NCBI RefSeq assembly: GCF_009299475.1
Contig: NZ_WBSN01000006.1
Coordinates: 78,237 to 142,236, forward strand
From: Bifidobacterium avesanii
GTDB taxonomy: Bacteria > Actinomycetota > Actinomycetes > Actinomycetales > Bifidobacteriaceae
Length of the DNA: 64,000 nucleotides
Reading direction: 5' to 3'
Each line of letters begins with the position of its first letter. The stretch's first letter is position 1. The translations under genes were made by a program, and so were the position numbers. Under the pieces are notes generated by a model. That model had not been told where the DNA came from and did not search any database. It worked only from the letters and a program-made list of their open reading frames with translations. Below are positions 47,448 through 57,034 of this stretch, piece by piece.

Positions 47448-48266
47448 CTACAGGGCGGCCACGTCGCCGCGGCGCCTGGCCCTCGCCCGGCACAGCCGCC
47501 ACAGCATCGCGGCCGCGACGGCCCACGCCGCGCCGACGGACAGCCCCACGGCCATGTCGGAGACGGCGTCCCGCACGGCCCTCGCGGACAGCGCGCGGGA
47601 CGCATCGGTCATCCACGTGACCGGCAATGCGCGCGCCAGCGTGGCGATTGGTCCGGGGAACACGTCGACCGGGGCCACCACGCCGCCCAACAGCGGCAGC
47701 GCATAGCCCACCAGATTGGCCGGCATCAGCGCGTCGGCGCACACGAGGCTCGCCGCCGCGGTCGCCAGACCCAAACCCAGCGAGGCGACCAGCGACGCAG
47801 ACAGCAGCAGCGCCATGAACGGCCATATGCCGCGTTCGGGCATCGTGCCGCCCGCCGCGAGCGACGCCGCCAGCGCGCAGCAGGCGCTCGCGGACGACAC
47901 CGTGAGCTGCGCGGCGATCCTGCCGGCCCACAGGGCGGCTTGCGGGCCCGCGCCGACCGTCAGATACGGCAGTACGCCGGCGAACCGGTCCTGCGCGAGC
48001 AGGGAGGCCATGGCGACGCTCGCCTGCGCGCAGCAGGCGCCGGTCGTGGACGCGAGGGCCGCGGCCAGCGCGCCGGTCGCGTCGCCGGCGCCCGTACCGG
48101 AGTCTGATGCGGCGAGCATCAGATAGAACAGCGCCGTGAACGCGGGGGCGGCCGCCACCTGCACGGCGATCGTCGCGGGGGAGTCGCAGTCGGGCATCGT
48201 GCGCAGGGCCACGCGGAACGCGGTGCGGAAGGCCGACGGGGGCCGTCCGGTCAGGTGATTCGCCAT
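47448..48266 (-). CDS. ABC-2 type transporter permease, second subunit
   Basis: 272 residues, about six membrane helices, Ala-rich. MTDASRALSARAVRDAV and the loop preceding it fit ABC-2 exporter permeases. GAGGAGG precedes the ATG; 14 nt separate it from the preceding permease gene. With 48281 and 49036 it forms a three-gene exporter operon, probably for a drug, lipid or peptide. Substrate unknown. Confidence 0.82.
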   Translation of the reverse strand: MANHLTGRPPSAFRTAFRVALRTMPDCDSPATIAVQVAAAPAFTALFYLMLAASDSGTGAGDATGALAAALASTTGACCAQASVAMASLLAQDRFAGVLPYLTVGAGPQAALWAGRIAAQLTVSSASACCALAASLAAGGTMPERGIWPFMALLLSASLVASLGLGLATAAASLVCADALMPANLVGYALPLLGGVVAPVDVFPGPIATLARALPVTWMTDASRALSARAVRDAVSDMAVGLSVGAAWAVAAAMLWRLCRARARRRGDVAAL

Positions 48267-48280
48267 CTCGATCGACCTCC

Positions 48281-49039
48281 TCACGCCAAATCCAGCGTGC
48301 CGTCGACCGCGGCCCGGCCAAGTGCACGCCGCAGACCCGCGCCCGCGCAGCCCAGCAGCGCCATGCACAGCAACAGGCACCACAGCGCGGCGGCCGCCGC
48401 CGGACCGTCGATCCGAGGCCGGTCGGCCACCCACACCGCGGCCGTCAGCGGATGGACGAACGCGATCGCGCGTGCGACGGCAGGGAACCGGTCCACCGGC
48501 AGCACGATGCCGCTCAGCAGCCACACGGGCGTGAGCACCAGCGGCTCGAACGCGATCGCCCGCCGCGAGAGCACGAACAGCGCGGACAGCGCCGCCGCGG
48601 AGGCCACGCAGGCCAGAGCGGCCAACGCCAGACCGGCAAGCTGCGCCGCCTCCGGCATCATGGCCCGCCCGGCGAACAGCGAGGCCGTCGCCCACGCCAC
48701 CGGCACGCCCGCCACGCCGATCAGCGCCGAGGCGGCCACCGGCGGCAGGAACACCGCCCACGCGGGTTTGACGCCCATCGCCTGATACTGCAGCACCCCT
48801 TGGAACCGTTGGTATCCGATGATCCCCACGGCCGTGGTGGTCGTGGCCCACAGACCGCTCGCCGAGGCGTCGAACCACAGATCCGGGGCGACCCGCCAGC
48901 GCGAGGCGATCAGACGGAACATCGAGAACGTGAATGGCGTGAGCAGCGCGGTCTGCAGGAAGAACGGCGTGGCCCACAGCGCGCGCATGTGGAACCAGAC
49001 GTCGGCAAGGAGGTCGAGGGCGTCGTCCCAGACGGTCAT
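48281..49039 (-). CDS. ABC-2 type transporter permease, first subunit
   Basis: 252 residues, six predicted helices. ATTTTAVGIIGYQRFQGVLQYQ and PVWLLSGIVLPVDRFP are typical ABC-2/DrrB-like permease segments. Its ATG overlaps the stop of the ATPase gene (ATGA). GGGGAGG is the ribosome binding site. Confidence 0.85.
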   Translation of the reverse strand: MTVWDDALDLLADVWFHMRALWATPFFLQTALLTPFTFSMFRLIASRWRVAPDLWFDASASGLWATTTTAVGIIGYQRFQGVLQYQAMGVKPAWAVFLPPVAASALIGVAGVPVAWATASLFAGRAMMPEAAQLAGLALAALACVASAAALSALFVLSRRAIAFEPLVLTPVWLLSGIVLPVDRFPAVARAIAFVHPLTAAVWVADRPRIDGPAAAAALWCLLLCMALLGCAGAGLRRALGRAAVDGTLDLA

Positions 49040-49911
49040 CGCACAACCTCCCCGTGGTTCCGGGCGTTCATGCCACGTTCTCGGTCCAGCAGCGCGAGGT
49101 AGACGTCCTCCAGCGACCGTGGGGCCGGTTGCGTGGCCGGGGCCGTCCCCGTCATGCCGTCCGCCGCCGATTCGTTCGCCAATGCGCCGGCCAGTTCCTC
49201 CTTGGTTCCGGACGCCACGATCCGGCCGTCCATGATCATGTCGATCCGGTCGGCCAGCGCCTCGGCCTCCGCCATCACGTGCGTGGTGAGCAGGATCGCC
49301 GTGCCGTCGGCCCTGAGCGACTCCACCAGCGCGCGCACGTCCCGCGCGTGCTCCGGATCCAGCCCGTTCGTCGGTTCGTCGAGCAGCAGCAGGGGCGCGC
49401 GGTTCAGCATCGCGCGGGCGATGTGCAGACGCTGCGTCATGCCGCGCGAGAACGTCTCCACGCGTGCGTCCGCCCGGTTGGCGAGCCCCACGCGATCCAG
49501 CGCCTCGTCGATGCGGGTCTCGCGCAGCCTGCGCGGCACGCCGGCCACGGAGGCGAAATAGCGCAGGTTGTCGATGGCGCTGACCCGCGCGTAGAAGCCG
49601 CGGTCGCCGCCGAGCAGCAGCGACAGGTGCCGCCTCGCCCCGCGCGGGTCGCGCACCGCGTCCACGCCGCAAATGCGGATCGTTCCCGCGTCCGGCGTCA
49701 GCAGCGTGGCGATCATCTTCATCGTGGTGGTCTTGCCCGCGCCGTTCGGTCCCAGTAGGCAGACGATTTGCCCCGGTCCGATGCTCAGCGTCACGCCGCG
49801 TACGGCCCATCGCCGTCCGTCGCCGCGCCCGAAGGAGCGGGCGACGCGGTCGAGCCGCAGCGCGGGTTCGTCGTCGATATGGTCGATATGAATGAATTCG
49901 GTGGAATGCAC
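49036..49911 (-). CDS. ABC transporter ATP-binding protein (DrrA-like exporter)
   Basis: 291 residues. Walker A GPNGAGKTT (Lys60), signature FSRGMTQRL, Walker B LLLLDEPTNGLDP, and H-loop TTHVMAEAEALADR. It drives the two permeases downstream. The start is a GTG with GAAAGG ten nt upstream; the frame upstream to 50199 is low-quality and begins without a ribosome binding site. Confidence 0.92.
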   Translation of the reverse strand: MHSTEFIHIDHIDDEPALRLDRVARSFGRGDGRRWAVRGVTLSIGPGQIVCLLGPNGAGKTTTMKMIATLLTPDAGTIRICGVDAVRDPRGARRHLSLLLGGDRGFYARVSAIDNLRYFASVAGVPRRLRETRIDEALDRVGLANRADARVETFSRGMTQRLHIARAMLNRAPLLLLDEPTNGLDPEHARDVRALVESLRADGTAILLTTHVMAEAEALADRIDMIMDGRIVASGTKEELAGALANESAADGMTGTAPATQPAPRSLEDVYLALLDRERGMNARNHGEVVR

Positions 49912-50279
49912 CGTAACAATGCCTTTCAAATCAAGGCGGCGGGTTGCGCCGCGCCGCCGATGAAAGGACCGTGCAACCGCAGTCGGGCACGCTTGCGCCG
50001 GCCCGGTCGCGCATTGCGCACGCGCCGTGCCCGCGAGTGTGGCTGTGCCATGAAATCCTTGGGAATCCGCCCGAACGGCGGTTACCGATCCTCGCCTTCC
50101 TTGGTTGAGATGCTGTTGACTGCGGTCATTGTTACGCCTCCGATGGAACGGTTGTGACGCCGCCAGCATAGCATGGCCGACCATAACCTGACGGGCCATA
50201 ACTCGGCGGGTCGGAGGCCTCCTCGCCCCGGTCCGTTGAGTTATGGCCCGTCAAATGCCGGCGCCCCGAATCGCGCCCG
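49912..50279. other. Intergenic region with a 16-bp palindrome
   Basis: No gene. TGACGGGCCATAACTC (50188-50203) pairs exactly with 50237-50252, around a GC-rich loop that itself pairs. It lies downstream of the lysE-type gene on the minus strand and may terminate it. Confidence 0.7.
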
Positions 50280-50915
50280 TCAGGCCATGACGGTCATGGC
50301 GAACTCGACGAGGAGCTTGATGCCGTAGGCGACGATGACCGCGCCGCACACCTTGTTGAGCACGGTGATGACCTTCGGGCTGAACCGGTCGCGGAACGCG
50401 GAGATGAGCAGCGTGATGCCGATGAACCAGCTGACGGACGCGGTCTCGACGCCGGTGATGAACGGCGTGGACTGCGACGCGGTGAGCGTGGCGCTGAACG
50501 CGCCGAGCATGAGCGTGCCGTCAATGATGGCCTGCGGGTTGCACCACGTGACCACGCACGCCGTGGAAATGGTGCGCCCGATGCCGTCGGCGTCCGCGGC
50601 GGCCTTCCGGCCCCTGTCCGCGTCCGCGGCCGGTTCCGGCTTGGCGCGCAGCAGGCCCGCGCCGATGCGGATCACCACCAGTCCGCCCACGGCCAGCACG
50701 CCCAGCTGCAGCCACTCGTAGCGCTGCATGAGCGAGCCGACGCCGAAGAAGCACGACAGCGAGAGCGCCACGTCGAACACGATCACGGCGAGCGCGGTCA
50801 GCAGCGCGCGGCGGCGCGTCTTGGTCAGCGCCGAGTTGATGACGAACAGATTCTGCATGCCGATCGGCGCGATGTACGCCAACCCGACCGTGAGTCCCTG
50901 CAGATAGAACCCCAT
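50280..50915 (-). CDS. LysE/ArgO family amino-acid exporter
   Basis: 211 residues, about six helices. The N-terminal GLTVGLAYIAPIGMQNLFVINSAL is the LysE/ArgO signature, and CVVTWCNPQAIIDGTLMLG is the second family motif. It exports basic amino acids (Lys/Arg) in characterised members. It is divergent from a MocR regulator that probably controls it. The Met at 50915 gives the family's usual start; the ribosome binding site is weak. Confidence 0.9.
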   Translation of the reverse strand: MGFYLQGLTVGLAYIAPIGMQNLFVINSALTKTRRRALLTALAVIVFDVALSLSCFFGVGSLMQRYEWLQLGVLAVGGLVVIRIGAGLLRAKPEPAADADRGRKAAADADGIGRTISTACVVTWCNPQAIIDGTLMLGAFSATLTASQSTPFITGVETASVSWFIGITLLISAFRDRFSPKVITVLNKVCGAVIVAYGIKLLVEFAMTVMA

Positions 50916-50943
50916 GACTACCGTCCACACTTTCTTCCCGATC

Positions 50944-51093
50944 AGCCAAGTCAAGTTTGGTGGGCTCATCCCATCCAACCAAACTGCATCACAACAGCAT
51001 CGCCACTTGGCTGAATCCATTGCAATCGCAATGTTTCCTTATATCCGGGCATTCATTGTAGGGGTACAATATCCGTTGGCAACCAGCCAAAGT
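50944..51093. promoter_or_regulatory. Divergent lysE/mocR control region with repeated AGCCAA motif
   Basis: CAGCCAAGT (50944), its inverse ACTTGGCTG (51005-51013) and CAGCCAAAGT (51084-51093) are spread over the intergenic region. Repeated half-sites are typical of MocR regulators. TACAAT at 51065-51070 is a -10 candidate. Confidence 0.5.
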
Positions 51094-51175
51094 GCCGGTA
51101 TGTCAGGCAACCAAAATGTCAGCGGCCCCTCGTCTGGGCGCGATCGCGCCGCAATCGTAAGGAAAAGGAGCTCCC

Positions 51176-52699
51176 ATGGCGAGACCGGCCCCGATCGCCG
51201 TCGACTGGAAACCGGACAGGACGTCCGCCACGCCGCTCACCGAGCAGATCGTGCAGTACGTGTGCCGTCAGGTCTCCGGCGGCGCGTGGCCCATCGGCTC
51301 CCGCCTGCCCTCGCAGCGCGCGCTGGCCGAGGGGTTCGGCGTGAACCGGTCCACGATCATCGCGGCCGTGGGCGAGCTGACCGACTACGGCGTCGTCGAA
51401 AGCCTGCACGGCGCCGGCACGCGCATCGCGAGCAACACGTGGTCGCTGATGCTGCACGGCTCGCCCGACTGGGCCGACTACGTCTCGTCGGGGTTCTTCA
51501 AGGCGAACAACGACACGATCCAGGCGATCAACCGTCTGGAGTTCGACCCGTCGATGGCCCGCCTCGGCACGGGCGAGCTCGACCCGCGGCTCTTCCCGAG
51601 GGACATGTGGCGCACCGTGCTCACGGCCGCGGCGGACGAGATCACGTCGATGGGCTACCCGGAGCCGGAGGGCGTCCCCGAACTGCGCGAGGCCATCGCC
51701 GCGCACATGCGCCGGCTGGGCGTCGAGGCGACCCCCGGCCAGGTGCTCGTGACGTCCGGCGCGCTGCAGGCGCTGCAGATCATCTCGGTGAGCCTGCTGA
51801 GCGCGGGGTCCACCGTGTTCGCCGAGGCGCCGAGCTACATCAAGTCGCTGCAGGTGTTCCAGTCGGCGGGCATGCACTTGGAGGGCGTGCGCATGGACGG
51901 CCGCGGCATCGACGCGGACGCCCTGCACCGCGCGGTCGTCGCCGCGAACGGGGACGCGCCGCATGCCAGACGGGGAACTGGCCGTTCCGCCAAGCCGGGC
52001 CGCGGCGGCGGATCCGTGCTGTACACCATCCCGACGAACCACAATCCCACCGGCGTCACCATGGACGCGGAGCGGCGCCGCGAGCTCATGGCGCGCTGCG
52101 TGACCGACCGCCTGCCGATCATCGAGGACGGCGCTTACCAGGACCTCGTCTTCGACGGTGCGGACACGCCGGCCCCTCTGAAGTCCATGGACGAGACCGG
52201 CATGGTCATCTACCTCGGCAGCGCGTCGAAGGCGCTGGCCCCGGGCCTGCGCATCGGGTGGATCGTGGCGCCCGAGCCGATCGTGCACCGTCTGGCCGAC
52301 GTGAAGATGCAGATGGACTACGGCGCGAGCCGCCTGTCGCAGTGGGTGTTTGCCCGGTTCCTCGATTCGGGCATGTACGACCGCTTCCTGGCCGAACTGC
52401 GCGTGGAGCTGCGCCGCCGCCGGGACGCCGCGCTGGCGACGCTGGACCGGCTGTTCGGCGGCGTCGCGCACTGGAACACGCCCTCCGGCGGCTTCTACAT
52501 CTGGCTGACGTTCGACGAGCCGATGCCGATGGGACGCCTGTTCGCCAAGGCCGTCGAGGCGGGTGTGCTGCTCAACCCCGGCGACATCTACGACTTCGAG
52601 GGCGACAACTCCCTGCGCCTGAGCTACGCCTACACCACGCCGGACGAATTCGCCGCGGCCGCCGGGCGTCTGGCCGCCGTGGTGCGCGGGCTGCGGTGA
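51176..52699 (+). CDS. MocR-type GntR regulator with aminotransferase-like domain
   Basis: 507 residues. The winged helix is at about 20-85 (PLTEQIVQYVCRQVSGGAWPIGSRLPSQRALAEGFGVNRSTI), joined to a fold-type I aminotransferase domain with YTIPTNHNPTGVTM and the PLP Lys in GSASKALAPGLRIGW. MocR proteins use PLP as part of effector sensing. Divergent orientation with the amino-acid exporter suggests it controls export. AAAAGGAG precedes the ATG. Confidence 0.93.
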   Translation: MARPAPIAVDWKPDRTSATPLTEQIVQYVCRQVSGGAWPIGSRLPSQRALAEGFGVNRSTIIAAVGELTDYGVVESLHGAGTRIASNTWSLMLHGSPDWADYVSSGFFKANNDTIQAINRLEFDPSMARLGTGELDPRLFPRDMWRTVLTAAADEITSMGYPEPEGVPELREAIAAHMRRLGVEATPGQVLVTSGALQALQIISVSLLSAGSTVFAEAPSYIKSLQVFQSAGMHLEGVRMDGRGIDADALHRAVVAANGDAPHARRGTGRSAKPGRGGGSVLYTIPTNHNPTGVTMDAERRRELMARCVTDRLPIIEDGAYQDLVFDGADTPAPLKSMDETGMVIYLGSASKALAPGLRIGWIVAPEPIVHRLADVKMQMDYGASRLSQWVFARFLDSGMYDRFLAELRVELRRRRDAALATLDRLFGGVAHWNTPSGGFYIWLTFDEPMPMGRLFAKAVEAGVLLNPGDIYDFEGDNSLRLSYAYTTPDEFAAAAGRLAAVVRGLR

Positions 52700-52760
52700 G
52701 GCGGGGAGGGGAGCCTCCAGAACCCCCTGCACTACACTGGTGGGGATGATGAGGGACGAT

Positions 52761-54329
52761 ATGACGATCAAGACGAGAAGGAAGCCCGAGGTGCTGGCCC
52801 CCGCCGGCAACCTCAGGGGGCTCAAGACCGCCGTGGACTACGGCGCGGACGCCGTGTACTGCGGCGGCAAGGCGTTCGGCATGCGGTCGGCGCCCAAGAA
52901 CCTGAGCCTCGAGGACTTCGAGGAGGGCTCGCGCTACGCCCACGCGCACGGGGCCCGCGTGTACGTGACGCTCAACGTGCTGCCGCGCAACAACGAGGTC
53001 GAGTCGATCCGCGAATACGTGGGTCAGCTGAAGGACACGGGCGTGGACGCGCTCATCGTCACCGACATCGGCGTGATGATGACCGCGCACGCCGTGGCCC
53101 CGAACCTCGAGCTGCACGTCTCCACGCAGGCCGGCGTGACCAACTACGGCGCCGCCAACGCCCTGTACGAGCTCGGCGCCCGCCGCGTGGTGCTCGCCCG
53201 CGAGATGGACCTGCAGGCCGTGCGCGACATCCGCGCCCGCATCCCCGACGACATGGACGTCGAATGCTTCGTCCACGGCGCCATGTGCATGGCCTTCTCC
53301 GGCCGCTGCCTGTTCTCCAACTACCTGACCGGCCGCGACGGCAACCACGGCGAATGCGCGCAGTCCTGCCGCTGGAAGTATTCGATCGTGGAGGAGAAGC
53401 GCCCCGGCGAGTACTACCCGATCGAGCAGACCGAGGAGGGCGCCTACCTGTTCAACTCGCAGGACATGTGCATGATGGAGCACATCGACGACCTCATCGA
53501 CTCCGGCGCCACGAGCCTCAAGATCGAGGGCCGCTCCAAGAGCGCCTACTACATCGCCGCCATGACCAACGCATACAAGACCGCCGTGAACGAATACATG
53601 GTCCAGCGCGGTTTCGAGGACGCGGACGGCAACGTCCTCAAGCCCTTCCGCGACCGGGTGATCCGCCCCTCGGACCCCGACTTCGAGGCGTTCGCGCAGG
53701 TCGCCGAGCGCGAGCCCGACCGCATCATGGCCCACGCCGACGAGGCCTTCGCCGGCGTGCCGGGGGAGCGCCCCACCGCGGCCCCGGAGCCGGGCGCCGC
53801 CGCCGAGCCGGACGACCTGAGCTACCACGCCCGCTCCACCCGCCGCAAGTCCAACACCGCCGCCGAGATCCTGCCCGACGGCTGGCACCACGCCCCCGTG
53901 CGCCCGGCCCCGCCCGTCAAGCTGCCCGACTGGCTGCTCGATGAGCCCGACAAGGTGGCCCACCGCGACTACTCCACCGGGTTCTACTACCCGGACCGCA
54001 AGGTCACGCAGAACACGAACCGCTCCGCGTACTTCCGCGCGTGGCTCGTCGTGGGCGAGGTGCTCGGCTGGAGCGGCGAGGACGGCGGCCGCGTCACCAT
54101 CATGAGCCGCAACAAGATCGAGCCCGGCCAGCACGTGGAATTCCTGCTGCCCGGCGAGGCGCCCCTCGAATACGACGTGCCCGCGGACGGCCTGCGCGAC
54201 GCGGACGGCAACTGGGTGCCCGCCATCAACAACCCCGCGCACGTGTTCTCGTTCCCCTGCCCGCACCGGGTGCCGGTGAACGCCGCGATCCGCTCGCGCA
54301 CCCGCAAGCCCACCCTCAAGGCCGAATAG
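52761..54329 (+). CDS. U32 family peptidase / tRNA hydroxylation-type protein
   Basis: 522 residues. EVLAPAGNLRGLKTAVDYGADAVYCGG at the start and the U32 signature ECFVHGAMCMAFSGRCLFSNYLTGRDGNHGECAQSCRW with its clustered Cys residues are both present. E. coli relatives (TrhP) take part in tRNA uridine hydroxylation, others are collagenase-like. An acidic/Pro-rich insert lies near residues 330-390. The ATG after GAGGGA is chosen; 52746 is an alternative. Confidence 0.9.
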   Translation: MTIKTRRKPEVLAPAGNLRGLKTAVDYGADAVYCGGKAFGMRSAPKNLSLEDFEEGSRYAHAHGARVYVTLNVLPRNNEVESIREYVGQLKDTGVDALIVTDIGVMMTAHAVAPNLELHVSTQAGVTNYGAANALYELGARRVVLAREMDLQAVRDIRARIPDDMDVECFVHGAMCMAFSGRCLFSNYLTGRDGNHGECAQSCRWKYSIVEEKRPGEYYPIEQTEEGAYLFNSQDMCMMEHIDDLIDSGATSLKIEGRSKSAYYIAAMTNAYKTAVNEYMVQRGFEDADGNVLKPFRDRVIRPSDPDFEAFAQVAEREPDRIMAHADEAFAGVPGERPTAAPEPGAAAEPDDLSYHARSTRRKSNTAAEILPDGWHHAPVRPAPPVKLPDWLLDEPDKVAHRDYSTGFYYPDRKVTQNTNRSAYFRAWLVVGEVLGWSGEDGGRVTIMSRNKIEPGQHVEFLLPGEAPLEYDVPADGLRDADGNWVPAINNPAHVFSFPCPHRVPVNAAIRSRTRKPTLKAE

Positions 54330-54371
54330 CGGCCGAATAACGCCGAAGAACGAACGCATAAGGAGCCGACC

Positions 54372-55340
54372 ATGGCCGATTTCGACAACGAGATCCTCAA
54401 CAGCAACGAACTGAGCCCCACCGACGATCAGGGCCGCCCCATACCGGTGACCATCCCGATCGCGCTCGCCCCCGGCGTCACCGTCGTATACACCACGCGC
54501 CTCGGCGGCGTGAGCGCCGGCGACTTCGCGCACCTCAACCTCGGCGGCAAGATGGGCGACGACCCGGACGCCGTGGCCGCCAACCGCGCCGCGCTCGCCG
54601 ACGCCGTGGGCGCGCCGCTGAGCCTCGTGAGCCAGGTGCACTCCGGCGTGGCCGTGGAGGTGGACGGCCCCAACGACCTCTCCGGCACCAAGGACGCCGA
54701 CGGCGCGGCGACCGGCCGCGTGCTCGAGGCCGACGGCCAGGTGACCACGCAGCCCGGGCTCGCGCTCGGCATGTTCGCCGCCGACTGCCTGCCCGTGCTC
54801 ATGGCCGACCCGGAGGCCGGCGTGATCGGCGCGGCCCACTGCGGCCGGCGAGGCCTCGAACGCGGCGTGATCGGCGCGACCGTGGAGCTCATGGCGCTCA
54901 AGGGCGCCGACCCCGCGCGCATCGTCGCCACGCTCGGCCCCGCCATCTGCGGCGACTGCTACGAGGTGGGCGACGAGATCGCCGACGCCTTCGACGCGCA
55001 GTTCCCCGGATCGTTCACCCTCTCCCGCTTCGGCAAGCCCGGCATCGACATCAACCACGCCGCCATGCTCGAACTCGCCAAGGCCGGCGTCCCCGCGGAC
55101 AACGTGGTGAGCTCCCGCCCGCGCGTCAACGCCGCCACCCAGTACCTCGAGGCGGACCCCGAGCTCGCCGCCCTGTGCGCGGAGGACGGCGAGGGCCCGG
55201 CCGACCTCGCCGAGCGCATCGGGCGGGTGCGCCACAGCATGTGCACGCTCGAAAACCCGCTGTGGTTCTCCCACCGCCGCGCCGCGCTCGCCGGCAAGGC
55301 GCACGAGGGCCGCATGCTGGCGCTCATCGTGCGCGCGTGA
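54372..55340 (+). CDS. pgeF: PgeF/YfiH-type peptidoglycan editing factor (laccase domain)
   Basis: 322 residues, Cu-oxidase_4 fold. SQVHSGVAVEV, FAADCLPVLMAD and GAAHCGRRGLERGV carry the zinc-site His/Cys/His, and LGPAICGDCYEVGDE follows. E. coli PgeF removes L-Ser wrongly placed in peptidoglycan precursors. AAGGAG precedes the ATG. It is 42 nt after the U32 gene. Confidence 0.9.
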   Translation: MADFDNEILNSNELSPTDDQGRPIPVTIPIALAPGVTVVYTTRLGGVSAGDFAHLNLGGKMGDDPDAVAANRAALADAVGAPLSLVSQVHSGVAVEVDGPNDLSGTKDADGAATGRVLEADGQVTTQPGLALGMFAADCLPVLMADPEAGVIGAAHCGRRGLERGVIGATVELMALKGADPARIVATLGPAICGDCYEVGDEIADAFDAQFPGSFTLSRFGKPGIDINHAAMLELAKAGVPADNVVSSRPRVNAATQYLEADPELAALCAEDGEGPADLAERIGRVRHSMCTLENPLWFSHRRAALAGKAHEGRMLALIVRA

Positions 55341-55368
55341 CCGGACGGGACGTTATAGGGTGGTGCTT

Positions 55369-56175
55369 ATGACTGACAACGAATCACACGCCGACGCGCC
55401 CGTCGTGGCGGTCGTGCTGGCCGCCGGCTTCGGCACGCGCTTCGACCCGAACAACCCCAAGCAGCTGGTGTCCGTGGGCGGCAAGGCCATCGTCGCCTGG
55501 TCCATCGAGGCCTTCGAAACCGACCCGCGCGTCACCGACATCGTCGTCGTGGTGAACCCGCGCGTGCGCTCGGCCGTCGAGGAGCTCGTGGACGGGGCCG
55601 GCTACCCGAAGGTGCGCCTGATCATCGACGGCGGCGCCGAACGCGTGGACAGCACCATGGCCGCGCTCGACGCGCTCGCCGCCAACGGCATCCCCGCCGA
55701 CGCCAAGGTGCTCATCCACGACGCCGTCCGCCCGTTCGTGCTGCGCTCGTCCATCGACGGCTGCATCGACGCGCTCGACGAATACCGCGCCGCCACCGTG
55801 GCCGTCGCCTCCACCGACACCGTGCTGCTCACCCGGGACCTGGGCGACCGCAAGGTGGTCGACTCGGTGCCGGACCGTCCGAACACGTTCCGCGCGCAGA
55901 CCCCGCAGGCCTTCCGCTTCGCCACGATCCGCGACGCGTACGCCAGGGCCGCCGAGGACCCGGACTTCCATCCGACCGACGACACGCGCGTGGTGGTGGA
56001 CTACCTGCCGGGCGAGCCGGTCGCCATCGTGGCCGGCAGCGAGACCAACCTCAAGGTCACCACGCTGGCCGACCTGCCGATCGCCGAGCGCATCGCGCAG
56101 GACGCCGCCAAGGCGCGGGCCAAGGAGCGCATGCACGAGGTGCTCGCCGAGGCCGCCGGACGCATGCGGCGGTAG
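55369..56175 (+). CDS. ispD: 2-C-methyl-D-erythritol 4-phosphate cytidylyltransferase
   Basis: 268 residues. The CTP-binding VVLAAGFGTRFDPNNPKQL, IHDAVRPFV and DTVLLTRDLGDRKVVDSVPDR motifs identify IspD of the MEP isoprenoid pathway, with the C-terminal GSETNLKVTTLADLPIAE confirming it. The first ATG after AGGGTGG is used; a GTG nine nt upstream is less likely. Confidence 0.95.
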   Translation: MTDNESHADAPVVAVVLAAGFGTRFDPNNPKQLVSVGGKAIVAWSIEAFETDPRVTDIVVVVNPRVRSAVEELVDGAGYPKVRLIIDGGAERVDSTMAALDALAANGIPADAKVLIHDAVRPFVLRSSIDGCIDALDEYRAATVAVASTDTVLLTRDLGDRKVVDSVPDRPNTFRAQTPQAFRFATIRDAYARAAEDPDFHPTDDTRVVVDYLPGEPVAIVAGSETNLKVTTLADLPIAERIAQDAAKARAKERMHEVLAEAAGRMRR

Positions 56176-56208
56176 GAGCCGGGCGCCGGGGACCTATAGA
56201 CTGGAACC

Positions 56209-56889
56209 ATGGAACGGTTCAATGTGGTGGTGTGCGGGTTCGACCATTACGACGGCGTGGAGGTCAACCCCGCCTATGAGGTGCCCCGGGCGCTCGCCGA
56301 GCGGGGGCTGGGCGGGCCGGTGGACGCCGACGACCCGCTGCGCGACGCGGACGTGACGGTGAACGCCGTGTCCATGCCGGTGAGCTTCACCAAGTCGTGG
56401 CCCGCGCTGCACGAGGCGATCGAGGCCACGCGGCCCCGGATCGTGGTGGCCATGGGACTCAAGCGCGCGGCCCGCGGCATCGCGCTGGAGCGCTGCGCCA
56501 CCAACCGCGTGAGCGACGACCGGCCGGACGTGGACAACATGACCCCGCAGCACGACGTGATCAACCCGAGCGGGCCGGCCGCGTACTGGACGCGTCTGCC
56601 GCTGCGCTCGATCCTCGCCGACTACACGACCGCCGGCATCCCCGCCACGCTGAGCTCGGACGCCGGCACGTACGTGTGCAACTCGCTGTTCTACCAGCTG
56701 CTCGACTGGGCGGCCTCGCAGGAGCGCGTGGTCGCCGGGTTCGTGAGCCTGCCGCAGGTCAACGAGTCGGGCGACCGCTCCAAGCCGGGCCTGCCCCTCG
56801 ACCAGCAGGTGAAGGCCGGGCAGATGGCCATCCGCGAGGCCGTGCGCTACTGGCGGCAGCCCTCGAACGCCGAGATCCTGCTCGCCTGA
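56209..56889 (+). CDS. pcp: Pyroglutamyl-peptidase I family protein lacking the usual catalytic His
   Basis: 226 residues of the C15 fold. Cys nucleophile in GTYVCNSLFYQLL and the Glu in RGIALERCATN are present. Where active enzymes have FxHxP (catalytic His), this protein has GFVSLPQV, with Ser in place of His. It may be inactive or use another residue; compare the family before trusting a peptidase call. 33 nt after ispD. Confidence 0.82.
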   Translation: MERFNVVVCGFDHYDGVEVNPAYEVPRALAERGLGGPVDADDPLRDADVTVNAVSMPVSFTKSWPALHEAIEATRPRIVVAMGLKRAARGIALERCATNRVSDDRPDVDNMTPQHDVINPSGPAAYWTRLPLRSILADYTTAGIPATLSSDAGTYVCNSLFYQLLDWAASQERVVAGFVSLPQVNESGDRSKPGLPLDQQVKAGQMAIREAVRYWRQPSNAEILLA

Positions 56890-57034
56890 TCGACTCCGCG
56901 GGCGCGACGCGCCGGACCGTCGAACAACTTGTGTCCAAGCCGCGAAATCTGCACGCCGACACGGGGTTTCGCACGGGGCGATGCGCTACAGTATCCCTAG
57001 CCAATTGGGGTTATCAGGGCAAGGAGTTACAGCG

